Part shown: positions 1-7,560 of the stretch, in pieces
Layout: each line of letters begins with the position of its first letter
How positions within the stretch are numbered: the first letter of the stretch is position 1
Notes under the pieces: model-generated
Told to the model about the DNA's origin: nothing
Databases searched by the model: none
Seen by the model: only the letters and a program-made list of their open reading frames with translations
Position numbers and translations under genes: made by a program
Assembly (NCBI GenBank): GCA_900548485.1
Contig: URKL01000007.1
Location: forward strand, 1-16,293
DNA from: an uncultured Succinatimonas sp.
GTDB taxonomy: Bacteria; Pseudomonadota; Gammaproteobacteria; Enterobacterales; Succinivibrionaceae
DNA length: 16,293 nucleotides
Direction of reading: 5' to 3'

Positions 1-19
1 ATCCGGGTATTTATTTTGT

Positions 20-53
20 AGCTAAACTCATACATTTTATTGTATGGGTTAGC
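20..53. other. Hairpin just downstream of cas4
   Basis: An inverted repeat lies 7 nt past the cas4 stop codon: left arm 20-33, right arm 41-53, short AT-rich loop. Read on the plus strand it forms about 13 pairs including one G.U wobble and one bulged A; on the minus strand the wobble becomes a C.A mismatch. No long T-run follows on either side, so it is a weak candidate for a terminator. In Francisella II-B loci the tracrRNA and scaRNA lie between cas4 and the array, so the hairpin could instead belong to such a small RNA; nothing here proves it. Confidence 0.35.
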
Positions 54-60
54 ACGAATT

Positions 61-669
61 TTAAAATCTGTCAGCACAGAAATTGAAGTATTCGCACTGA
101 CAACACTTCCCTTCTGTAGCTGCTGAATTAGGCATTATGCCTCTTTCAACAATATCAATTACATGATCTCTTATAGAAAGAGTTTTATCTCTTAATCCTT
201 TATCTATATCAACGATAAAGGTCTTTCCTTTTTTGCCAATCAGAATAAAGCCTTTTGCTATTTTTAAGCCATACATTTCTTCAGCAACAATAGCATATGC
301 TGTAAGTTGAACTTTCTCTGCCAAATTTAGCTTTTCTCTATCGCTTAATTTAAATTCAACAATATACTTATCTGAATCTGTAGATAAAATCGAATCACAT
401 ACTCCATGCATTCTCAAATCTTCGCTATGTAAATAAACATTATGTCTAATATTGTATTGCAAAGTATCAAGGCCAAATTTATTTAAATTTCTACGCTTAC
501 TTAACATCTCATAGCGATCATGCTCATTAACACCTTGACTAACCCACACAGGATATTTCACATCTATCTGCATACATGCTTGATAAAAAGGAATACGAGG
601 ACAAAAACAAAATTGTCTAAGTAGCGATATGGGAACGCTATATGGTTTCGAATCCATCAACTGAAACAT
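61..669 (-). CDS. cas4: Cas4, type II-B CRISPR adaptation exonuclease
   Basis: RecB-family nuclease with an iron-sulfur cluster that, in systems with Cas4, trims prespacers and helps select PAM-flanked spacers together with Cas1-Cas2. Visible are the N-terminal cysteine region QFCFCPR, the RecB nuclease core (Asp in GVCDSI, Glu and Lys in VEFK, then QLTAYA) and the C-terminal cluster CCQCEYFNFC, which together supply the cysteines of a 4Fe-4S cluster. It is the last gene of the cas9-cas1-cas2-cas4 run, and its presence beside cas9 defines subtype II-B. The start is uncertain. The frame opens with a TTG at 690, but ATG codons at 669 and 657 are more likely; 669 overlaps the end of cas2 by 32 nt and 657 by 20 nt. 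Neither has a strong ribosome-binding site. Confidence 0.93.
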   Translation of the reverse strand: MFQLMDSKPYSVPISLLRQFCFCPRIPFYQACMQIDVKYPVWVSQGVNEHDRYEMLSKRRNLNKFGLDTLQYNIRHNVYLHSEDLRMHGVCDSILSTDSDKYIVEFKLSDREKLNLAEKVQLTAYAIVAEEMYGLKIAKGFILIGKKGKTFIVDIDKGLRDKTLSIRDHVIDIVERGIMPNSAATEGKCCQCEYFNFCADRF

Positions 670-949
670 ATTTAAAATCTTTATACCCAAAACAATTATT
701 TCTAATATCTTGCTCTGTCAAACTATTTAATATGTATAAACATTTATCAGTTTTTTTATTTAAAAGTTCATTAACAATTCTTTTTATTGACGCTATTTCA
801 GCTCTAGTTAACTCTCCAAAAAATACTGATTTTTGAATAGGTGTTAAACCAAAATCTTTAAAACTTTTATAAAGTTTTTTTCTGGTTTTAACATTTTCAA
901 TGTCATAACAAATTACATATCTAGAATATAATCGATTTTGACTTACCAT
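638..949 (-). CDS. cas2: Cas2, CRISPR adaptation protein
   Basis: Small ferredoxin-fold protein (103 aa) that forms the central dimer of the Cas1-Cas2 spacer integrase. The N-terminal beta strand YVICYDIEN carries the conserved Asp (D16), followed by a helix and the second strand QKSVFFGEL typical of the family. The ATG at 947-949 lies inside the 3' end of cas1; the two genes share the sequence ATGGTAA (7-nt overlap), a typical translational-coupling arrangement. Its own 3' end overlaps cas4. Confidence 0.93.
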   Translation of the reverse strand: MVSQNRLYSRYVICYDIENVKTRKKLYKSFKDFGLTPIQKSVFFGELTRAEIASIKRIVNELLNKKTDKCLYILNSLTEQDIRNNCFGYKDFKYVSVDGFETI

Positions 950-1944
950 TTAAAAATATAACCTTTATATTTGTTACTGTTAGAAACAGCTCCTGCAAGC
1001 TTATAAGCTTGTCTTTGTAGAATGTTTTCTAACTTAACTTTTTTGTTATTGTAAGGATATTTAGTTTGCATAGTTTGATGAACTGCGTTTGTTAATATCA
1101 CTTTAAGCTTACTATTCAAGCTTGAAAAAGAAGATATGGTATCTCTTAGTTTAATGATATTTCTATCTACTACCCAAGCGCGGTACTCTTCCATAAGATC
1201 TAAAACAAGAGATGGCTTTCCTGGCCTATCTGTATGATAAATCCCTGCAAATACTTCAAGACCAGCATTATCCAAAGCTTGCCACACATAACTTTCTAAA
1301 ATTGCATATGACCAATTTAAAGCTTGATTTGTAATACTCTTTGCCCAACGCCCTTCACGATTTATAAAATCATTTGGAAATAATGATGTACTTGCCAAAG
1401 TCTCAAAATAAAAACGCGCACTTAAACCCTCAAGTCCTAAAAGAGAATTTCTCCAATTTCTATTTTCATCAAAATGAAGGATCTTTAATTGTTCTATAAG
1501 AGAATCTATTTTTCTTACATTGAATAACAAAAATTGATTCTTATCACTTGATTCACTACGCAAATACTTAGAAAAATATAGAAGAACCGCTCTTTGATTT
1601 TTAACTTTATTTAAGACAATCTCTCTTGAGAGTTCAAAACAACAACTATTATTTGAGATAAATTTAAACTGTGACTTTCTTAAGGCAACTGTTGCGTGTT
1701 GATTCTGGCCAATAACAGCAGATGTAACTCTAGATCTAAAGTCTAAAAAGAAAATCTTAATGCCACGAATTGCACAAGCTTGAACTAAGTCACTGGATAT
1801 TGATACCCCTGACTTTGCTATGTTTATACCTCTTAAATGTGACAAAGCAATTTCTCGAAACACTTCACCATTTTGCTTAACAACTAAGCATTGGCCAGAT
1901 AGTCCAAGAAAACTACCAAAGCTCGTCACAGTTAAATATCTCAT
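943..1944 (-). CDS. cas1: Cas1, CRISPR spacer integrase
   Basis: Metal-dependent integrase (333 aa) that inserts new spacers at the leader end of the array in complex with Cas2. The N-terminal beta domain spans about residues 1-90. The helical C-terminal domain has the metal ligands Glu172 (in GLEGLSARF), His237 (in AGIYHTDRPG) and the acidic pair Asp249 and Glu252 (in LDLMEEYR). The length is normal. The ATG at 1942-1944 follows the cas9 TAG after 2 nt, so the genes are almost certainly co-transcribed. The protein looks intact and active. Confidence 0.95.
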   Translation of the reverse strand: MRYLTVTSFGSFLGLSGQCLVVKQNGEVFREIALSHLRGINIAKSGVSISSDLVQACAIRGIKIFFLDFRSRVTSAVIGQNQHATVALRKSQFKFISNNSCCFELSREIVLNKVKNQRAVLLYFSKYLRSESSDKNQFLLFNVRKIDSLIEQLKILHFDENRNWRNSLLGLEGLSARFYFETLASTSLFPNDFINREGRWAKSITNQALNWSYAILESYVWQALDNAGLEVFAGIYHTDRPGKPSLVLDLMEEYRAWVVDRNIIKLRDTISSFSSLNSKLKVILTNAVHQTMQTKYPYNNKKVKLENILQRQAYKLAGAVSNSNKYKGYIFKW

Positions 1945-1946
1945 AT

Positions 1947-4900
1947 CTACATTGATAACTTATAACTAATTGATCTCTTTATATCACTATCAGTGTTATA
2001 ACTAAAACATAAAGTCTTACCAATAACAGTAAATGAGATTTTTTTATTTCTCGGTTTACTGATATTTATGTTCTTATCGTCAATTAAAGACTCTAAATAT
2101 TCAAATAAATCACTACAATTATCTTTCAATGTATACTCTTCTTTTAAATCCAAGTAAGACGAGAACTTATTTTTTAATCCAATATTGAACTCGTCAAAAG
2201 AAACAGTTACAAAAACTTTTCTGCGATCCGCTGTTGATAAAGAAGCTTCAACTTTTATATTTTCGTTGTCTACTAACAAAATGCGTTCGTCCATGGGCAA
2301 GAAATCCTTATGGGAAGCTTTTACTCTTGAAGATTTATATGGACTAAATACAATATTTTTTTCAGTATATATGTCAACAAAAACAGCCTTTTTTTCAAAG
2401 TCTATTTGATTGTTTTCTAAAATAACACCTTGATTTATAGATGTATCGGGAGTGTTTGCTGCAATTAACTGATATACATAATCAGAAGATGCTGTTTTTC
2501 TTTTGACTCTAATTCCTCCAGAAGGAGCTGATATTACAGGAATGCTATAATTACGCTTGCATTTTCTATGCTCTAATGCACTATTAGCTTTTTTGTTTTT
2601 AGTTGTTTTATTGAAAGTTTCAAAAAAATCTTCCCTTTTAGCATCAGGATCCTTTTCTAAAAATAAATCTAAGTCCCTCTTTATAATTTTAAATTCATTG
2701 TATGTTGGCAATATTATTTTTGTATTATTAGCAAGACTTATCTTTGATATAGTCGACTTATTCTTTAGATTTATACAAAAAGAATCTTCTATAGTAGTCC
2801 TGATTTTTTGTTGTTTTTCTGCCTCATTTTTTATACTTTTGGCATTTTTTTCAGCTTTTTTAATTAATTCTAAAGGTTCTGTTTTTAAGGTGGTATATCG
2901 TAAAGCATCAAAAATATATACAAGTCTCTTAAATTCATCAGAATCTGAGCTTTCTTTATTTTTATCTATGAAATCAAAGACTTTTCTGTTAACAATATGA
3001 TATACCTTTAACTCTTCAGAGTATTTATATTCATCTTTAAAAAATGGCGTCAAAAAGCACAATAAATTTTCCCCACCTTTTTTTACTTCTACAGCATTTT
3101 TATAGAAATCAAAACCTATCTTAACCTTTTCTCCTTTAGCTATAATTGGTAAAAAATGCTCCGCATAAATTGTATCTTTATATAACTTTTTTGATGCTGG
3201 CTTATCTTTTTGAATAAAATCTTTTCTTGAAATATTTTTAATAACAAATTCTTCTGGAACAAGTGTATTTAAAATTTCTGGTTTAGAAATATTTTCAAAA
3301 CCATCACAAGTTGATAATTTCTGGGAAATACTTTTATTATCACAAGCTGCAGCAAATACACATAGCGCATCAATTGCATGAGATGTGATTGGTTGTATTT
3401 CTTGTTTTTTTAAACAAGAATTTTCACCTGATAGATTTTCTCTTATATCATGAGTCTCTTTTGAACTGATATTCCAAGTATCAAAAGTTAAAACATTATT
3501 ATGTTCTTTAGTCCACAGAGATAGCATTTCCTTAATATTGCTAATTATTGACTTAACTAAATATGCTTGAGTACCGTTTACTCTTGTACTGTAAATTCTT
3601 GAGAGAGCCCTAACAACAATATTGTATTCTTTAGAATGAGGCATAAATAACGCATGACGAGCACAAATACGTTCATCAATTGTCATGCTATCAACTAAAA
3701 ATCTAGGATTTGTTTCTTTAAGTTTATTAACGGTTTCTTCTATTTTTAACTTAATTTCATTAATATTGTATGTGCCAAAAACATTATTTAAATATTCTTT
3801 AGACAAATCGTACAATGTATACTCAGACTCTCTTTTTTTCTGATTTCCCTTTTGCGATACATAAATAAGATTTAATTCAGAATTAAAAATAGTCCCCATA
3901 TTGGACGTTGTCTTGCTTCTGGGAATTATATGATCAAATTCACAATTATTCTCCCCACCTAAAAACTCGCCTGTATATGCACAAATTGCTTTTTCAGAAC
4001 CTGTAAAAACTAAGGAATCTTTTTTTATACGCTCATACTTTGAAACAAAAAATTCTTTTTTAAGGCTATCTTCTTTTTCGTTTTGTTTTTTTCCTGTTTT
4101 CAAAGTTTCTATTGATGAAGAAAATTCAAAACTATTTTCTTCAACTAAAATATTCAAATCTATTTGACTATTACAAATACTCGGCAAAGACTTAATTTCT
4201 TGTGATTTGATCTTAGCTATTTCATAAGCTTGTCTTTCGAGTATTTTTCTTAACGCGCCATCAAAAGGACGTACAGATTCTGCTGCCAATCTTGTACATA
4301 AAGCTCCGTTACTAAAATCATTGCGCATTCTATAATTGTTTTCTTTAATAACAGCTAAGCAATTGCTTGAAAAACCAGAGATATCTGTCTCAATCAAATT
4401 ATAAAGTTGTGCAAGAGAAAACGGATTTTTAAATTTAAGTCCATCTAAAGGATCTAAATATAATTTTTCTGCAATAACTTTTGATACTTCATTAACTTTT
4501 TTATATATTTGTATAAGCTCTTTATCTTTCTTATCTAGCTCATTATTCTTATTGCCAAGATATTTTTTTACTGCAGCTTCATAAAAATGATTAAAATAAT
4601 TTTTATAAGATTTTCTTATTTTCTCAATGTTTGCACAAATAGATCTAACTGTACTTCTACCTATTTTGGCTGTCCAAATATTATTCTTAAAATTATCAAA
4701 ATCAAAATCTTCATGTAAACAAAGAACATTAGCAACTAAATCTGCCAAAACTTTATTCTTCATTTGAGGATGAATATTTGAAATTTCTAAAATAGGCTCT
4801 TCTACAGTTGACCAAATTCCTTTTTTAGCCAACTCAATTTCTTCATAATATTCCCTAGCCAAATTCTCAAAATCGCCTATTTCATCATCACAAATTAATG

Positions 4901-6203
4901 AGAGTAGATATGCATTTACATCAGCAACCTTTCTTGATAAAGGATCTTTTGCCCAAGCTCTGATTTTTGTAAAAACTTTATCTTCATTTCGACTTAAATC
5001 AAAAACACGCTGCAATACATAAGATAACCTTAATTTTTCTTGGGTATATGCTGAGGATAACTTTGGATTTAAACGACTTTTTCTGTCGGTTAACTTAACA
5101 ATTTCGCAAAGCTCACCATCGATAAAATCCAAGTTAGAAATAAAGCTTAAAGCCCATTTTTCCCAGTTACTAGGATATTTTCTGTCTAAAGCTAAAGGAT
5201 TTAAAAGTAAGGTTAAATCTTCCGGAGGATTGCGATTATTTTGATCCTCATAAGGAGGAATTGTTATTAAAGGATCAGTATTAAATAAAAGCTCCAAAGC
5301 ATCTTTATGCTCCTTTTTACTCTTATTTATAGAATCTATAAATTTTCTAATATTAGAACGCTCCTCAGAGGTCTTATAATGGAAAAATTTATATGCTCTA
5401 ATTAAAGCATTTTTTAATTTATCACTGTCATATATACCTGCACCCTGCATTTTGGGATCATCAAAATACCAACGCAGCGCTCTTAATTGCAAATTAGAAA
5501 TATTTCCAATTAAATTAAATAATTGCGTCTCGCCAATCTTTTCTCTGATATTTTTTAATCTTGAGTCATGTTTTAAGTCTATAGTTATATCTTCAAAATA
5601 TTTTTTGCGATGTTTATGACCAAAATTATCTTGCTGAATAATATCATTGCAAATATCACTCATGCACCTAGCTATACTTCTATATTCTTTCGGAATATTT
5701 TTTATGCCAGTCTCATTAATGCTTTTATATAGTCCTTCTAATTTATTTTTATCTTCAATTAACTTATAAAACTGCTCTTTAAGTTGTGATGAAGTATTGA
5801 ATAAATCAGTAAAGTTTGCATTATTAACAAAGTCATCTATCGAACAATTATCTAAAGCTTCATCTGACAGTTCTGTTTCTTGCCTGGTATAACCTCGACG
5901 TAGCATTAAAGAAGATAAAGCTTCTTTTTCATCATCACTAAGCTCTCTTTTTAAAGATTCAGCAACCAAAATATATATAAGTTTACGAGCTTTTTTATAA
6001 CGATCTAAAGATCGGACCAAATGTCTTGTTGATGTTCTACTTTTTACTGTGTAATTCATTTGTGAATCAGGCATATTTATAATCACAGCCTGAATTTCAT
6101 CTCTTGAGGGTAATCCACAAGAAGTATATGAAATTAAACCAGTAAATTTTCCACCTAAATCCAAAGCAAGATTTGATTTGATAATATTTTTCATAGTGTT
6201 CAT
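1947..6203 (-). CDS. cas9: Cas9, type II-B RNA-guided DNA endonuclease
   Basis: Effector nuclease (1418 aa) that uses a crRNA:tracrRNA guide to cut both strands of target DNA. RuvC-I is at the N terminus (NLALDLGGKFTG, catalytic Asp15), followed by an arginine-rich bridge helix at about 56-74 and an alpha-helical recognition lobe to about 675. RuvC-II has Glu688 in ILVEENSFEF. The HNH domain has EFDHIIPRS (His758), FNSELNLI (Asn774) and GNQKK (Asn787). RuvC-III has SHAIDAL (His942, Asp945). The lysine-rich C-terminal part (about 1000-1418, with GGIRVKR near 1229) is the likely PAM-interacting region. FNSELNLIY and the neighbouring cas4 match the Francisella/Legionella II-B branch. The ATG at 6203 has no clear ribosome-binding site. 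A second in-frame ATG three codons later (6192-6194) aligns with the start of the upstream relic and is a plausible alternative start. Confidence 0.97.
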   Translation of the reverse strand: MNTMKNIIKSNLALDLGGKFTGLISYTSCGLPSRDEIQAVIINMPDSQMNYTVKSRTSTRHLVRSLDRYKKARKLIYILVAESLKRELSDDEKEALSSLMLRRGYTRQETELSDEALDNCSIDDFVNNANFTDLFNTSSQLKEQFYKLIEDKNKLEGLYKSINETGIKNIPKEYRSIARCMSDICNDIIQQDNFGHKHRKKYFEDITIDLKHDSRLKNIREKIGETQLFNLIGNISNLQLRALRWYFDDPKMQGAGIYDSDKLKNALIRAYKFFHYKTSEERSNIRKFIDSINKSKKEHKDALELLFNTDPLITIPPYEDQNNRNPPEDLTLLLNPLALDRKYPSNWEKWALSFISNLDFIDGELCEIVKLTDRKSRLNPKLSSAYTQEKLRLSYVLQRVFDLSRNEDKVFTKIRAWAKDPLSRKVADVNAYLLSLICDDEIGDFENLAREYYEEIELAKKGIWSTVEEPILEISNIHPQMKNKVLADLVANVLCLHEDFDFDNFKNNIWTAKIGRSTVRSICANIEKIRKSYKNYFNHFYEAAVKKYLGNKNNELDKKDKELIQIYKKVNEVSKVIAEKLYLDPLDGLKFKNPFSLAQLYNLIETDISGFSSNCLAVIKENNYRMRNDFSNGALCTRLAAESVRPFDGALRKILERQAYEIAKIKSQEIKSLPSICNSQIDLNILVEENSFEFSSSIETLKTGKKQNEKEDSLKKEFFVSKYERIKKDSLVFTGSEKAICAYTGEFLGGENNCEFDHIIPRSKTTSNMGTIFNSELNLIYVSQKGNQKKRESEYTLYDLSKEYLNNVFGTYNINEIKLKIEETVNKLKETNPRFLVDSMTIDERICARHALFMPHSKEYNIVVRALSRIYSTRVNGTQAYLVKSIISNIKEMLSLWTKEHNNVLTFDTWNISSKETHDIRENLSGENSCLKKQEIQPITSHAIDALCVFAAACDNKSISQKLSTCDGFENISKPEILNTLVPEEFVIKNISRKDFIQKDKPASKKLYKDTIYAEHFLPIIAKGEKVKIGFDFYKNAVEVKKGGENLLCFLTPFFKDEYKYSEELKVYHIVNRKVFDFIDKNKESSDSDEFKRLVYIFDALRYTTLKTEPLELIKKAEKNAKSIKNEAEKQQKIRTTIEDSFCINLKNKSTISKISLANNTKIILPTYNEFKIIKRDLDLFLEKDPDAKREDFFETFNKTTKNKKANSALEHRKCKRNYSIPVISAPSGGIRVKRKTASSDYVYQLIAANTPDTSINQGVILENNQIDFEKKAVFVDIYTEKNIVFSPYKSSRVKASHKDFLPMDERILLVDNENIKVEASLSTADRRKVFVTVSFDEFNIGLKNKFSSYLDLKEEYTLKDNCSDLFEYLESLIDDKNINISKPRNKKISFTVIGKTLCFSYNTDSDIKRSISYKLSM

Positions 6204-6325
6204 TTTATTATAAATTCTATACTATATACTTTGATGTATTTACTTAAATTTTAAACTAAATTAATTATAGTAATAATTTTAATAAAATTTTACTATACAT
6301 ATCTAATTTTTAGTTTTTTATATAA
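6204..6325 (-). repeat. cas9 upstream region, copy 1 of a diverged duplication
   Basis: The AT-rich leader of cas9 aligns collinearly with 6867-6985, which lies in front of the cas9 relic. The best stretch begins with the shared ATTAATT at 6260-6266 and 6929-6935 and runs about 70 bases to the TTTTTA tract near 6310 and 6980. Several -10-like hexamers are present on the minus strand (for example TATAAT just before the cas9 ATG), but none has a convincing -35 partner, so I do not call a specific promoter. Confidence 0.6.
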
Positions 6326-6392
6326 CTAATATTTAAGGTCAAATTTAAACAACTTTTTATCTAATAGATTTTATTAAAAATACTTTTCTTTA

Positions 6393-6599
6393 TCAGTTAA
6401 CGCCATGACGAAGTTCTTGCTTGAAAAAGAATAAATCAACAGCGTATTGCCTTTTTGCTGTTACAAGTCCCATCAATTCTTTTATTTATATGGTCTAGGA
6501 CAGAGTATTTATTAGATAAAAAATCGTAGGAAAAGTAAAAGTTATTAAAGCAACAATTTTCAATACAGGAGCCAATATAATTCATCTACTATCATAAGG
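6393..6599 (-). pseudogene. Decayed reading frame of unknown origin
   Basis: One minus-strand frame reads as a plausible protein tail. It has a hydrophobic stretch containing ITFTFPTIFYLINTLS, two in-frame stops (near 6490-6505), then KELMGLVTAKRQYAVD and LFFFKQELRHGVN, ending at a TGA at 6393-6395. This could be the broken end of a small membrane protein or of an IS-encoded protein. I do not recognise the family. It lies between the cas9 relic and the intact cas9 leader. No ribosome-binding site or intact start supports expression of the whole frame. Confidence 0.3.
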
Positions 6600-6866
6600 G
6601 CTTAAAAAGTTAGATCTTATAGTTCTTATTTAAGTTATCATTCCAAAATTCATGAAACAGTAGATTCTTAATACTCTAAAGATCTACTCCTATGTCTTTT
6701 TGATGCTTCATTTATTACTACACGCTTCATTTGTAAATCAGGCATATTTACATATCATAGATTAATTTTCTTCCCTTGAAGTAAATTTATAAGATATACA
6801 TAAAAATAAACCAGTGATTTTTACACCTAAATTCAAAGAAATATTTAATATTACAATTTTTTTCAT
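6600..6866 (-). pseudogene. Broken second copy of the cas9 5' end
   Basis: From an ATG at 6864-6866 with a GGGG ribosome-binding sequence upstream, the frame gives 34 residues, including LNISLNLGVKITGLF, before a TAA at 6762-6764. This aligns with Cas9 residues 4-35 (SNLALDLGGKFTGLI). A one-base shift near 6748 leads into NMPDLQM and SKRHRSRSLEY, matching Cas9 NMPDSQM and STRHLVRSLDRY (bridge helix). After a TAA, further homology with several stops corresponds to Cas9 ILVAESLKREL (the relic reads ILE, two stops, LK, a stop, EL) and fades near 6600, about Cas9 residue 90-95. The first RuvC Asp codon GAT is AAT (Asn) at 6831-6833. It cannot encode a nuclease. The divergence suggests an old duplication or the remains of an earlier, related system. 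The left boundary is approximate. Confidence 0.85.
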
Positions 6867-6985
6867 AATAACCCCATTATAAAATTTATAACCTTTATAT
6901 TACTGTGGAGTAAAAAATAATTTTTAGATTAATTGTAGTAGGTTATTTAATATTTTTTTATTCTACACATCCCATTTTTAATAAA
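6867..6985 (-). repeat. cas9 upstream region, copy 2 (in front of the relic)
   Basis: Collinear diverged match to the cas9 leader at 6204-6325; see that entry. Because the similarity continues from the relic's coding part into its upstream DNA, the duplicated unit includes the leader as well as the coding 5' end. The copies are about 660 bp apart, in direct orientation. The relic keeps a GGGG sequence 5 nt before its ATG that the intact cas9 lacks. Confidence 0.6.
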
Positions 6986-7012
6986 AAATTGATTACAAAT
7001 TATTAATAAAGC

Positions 7013-7063
7013 AAAGCCCCTAAATGTTTTTTCAATTATGGTGAAAATACATTTAGGGGCTTT
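7013..7063 (-). terminator. Strong hairpin terminator of the metal-transport operon
   Basis: Perfect 15-bp inverted repeat: AAAGCCCCTAAATGT at 7013-7027 and its complement at 7049-7063, with a 21-nt loop. It lies 27 nt past the stop of the last operon gene. On the minus strand the stem is followed by a T-rich tail (GCTTTATT). It would insulate the CRISPR region from transcription of the operon. Confidence 0.8.
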
Positions 7064-7089
7064 ATTAAAAAAATTTACTTAAATTCTTA

Positions 7090-7281
7090 TTAGAGATTAG
7101 GGCCTTTGCCTCGTCCTTTAGAGGCAACGTTATTAGCAAGTTTTTTTAGGTTATCAGTTAACTCGTCGATATTGAGCTTTTTCTCAACCTTAACATATTT
7201 ATAAGCTAAAGCACCGACAATAACACCTGCACCAAAAGCTAGAACCATATTCTTAGTTACAGAAGGAATGGTAGGAATCAT
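7090..7281 (-). CDS. Small single-pass membrane protein (63 aa)
   Basis: It has one membrane segment at about residues 11-29 (MVLAFGAGVIVGALAYKY), rich in Gly/Ala small-residue motifs that favour helix packing, then a short basic tail ending GRGKGPNL. It is a paralogue-like partner of the 85-aa protein before it (shared FxxGVxVGAL core), and its ATG overlaps that gene's TAA by one base. Small Gly/Ala-rich single-pass proteins next to P1B ATPases include the mycobacterial PacL proteins, which stabilise efflux pumps in membrane clusters. A similar scaffold role here is inference from size, topology and position; sequence identity to PacL is not shown. Confidence 0.75.
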   Translation of the reverse strand: MIPTIPSVTKNMVLAFGAGVIVGALAYKYVKVEKKLNIDELTDNLKKLANNVASKGRGKGPNL

Positions 7282-7538
7282 TATTGAGCATCCTTTTTAG
7301 AGTTATATTCAGCAATTAAGTCCTCTAAACGCTCTTTTTGAGACATAAGCTCCTCTAAGGTTAAATCCTCTGTAGCCTCTGAAGTACTCTCAGTTTCAGC
7401 AGGGTTAGCTAAACCTGGGAGCTTAATTTCTTTTAATTTTGCATCGATAGTATCTTTGTTTTCGTTATAGATCTTAAGACCTAATGCTCCCACAACAACA
7501 CCTGCAGCAAAGCTAAAAACTAAACTTTTATTTATCAT
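7281..7538 (-). CDS. Small single-pass membrane protein with coiled-coil tail (85 aa)
   Basis: The N-terminal membrane segment is at about residues 5-23 (SLVFSFAAGVVVGALGLKIY). It is followed by a short Lys-rich stretch, an acidic low-complexity region (about 45-62) and a likely C-terminal helix or coiled coil (LTLEELMSQKERLEDLIAEY). A good ribosome-binding sequence (GAGGA) precedes the ATG. The gene follows the P-type ATPase by 22 nt and overlaps the 63-aa gene. Its core matches that of the 63-aa protein, so the two probably arose by duplication. A possible role is as an accessory or scaffold subunit of the ATPase, by analogy with PacL-type proteins. Confidence 0.75.
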   Translation of the reverse strand: MINKSLVFSFAAGVVVGALGLKIYNENKDTIDAKLKEIKLPGLANPAETESTSEATEDLTLEELMSQKERLEDLIAEYNSKKDAQ

Positions 7539-7560
7539 ATTTTTTCCTCAATCTTATGGA

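Noticed and set aside
638..690. A 53-nt overlap of cas4 with cas2 as a sign of unusual gene overlap.
   Set aside because: It depends on a TTG at 690; ATG codons at 669 or 657 give ordinary shorter overlaps and keep the conserved N terminus.
2185..3000. Plus-strand open frames of 74 and 147 codons inside cas9.
   Set aside because: They are antisense shadows of the intact cas9 reading frame, rich in Phe, Leu and Ser as expected for the complement of Lys-rich coding DNA.
6391..6460. Plus-strand segment with TTCTTGCTTGAAAAAGAA and an AACAGC/GCTGTT inverted repeat, considered as a tracrRNA core.
   Set aside because: Stems are short, no T-run terminator follows, and without the repeat sequence no anti-repeat can be shown; the opposite strand reads as a decayed protein tail.
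6627..6660. On the plus strand CATTCCAAAATTCATGAAAC looks like the 3' end of a type II-B CRISPR repeat (ending TGAAAC), suggesting a stray repeat or anti-repeat.
   Set aside because: The same bases align in frame with the cas9 coding region (Cas9 ILVAESLKREL) as part of the relic, and there is no second copy or spacer pattern nearby.
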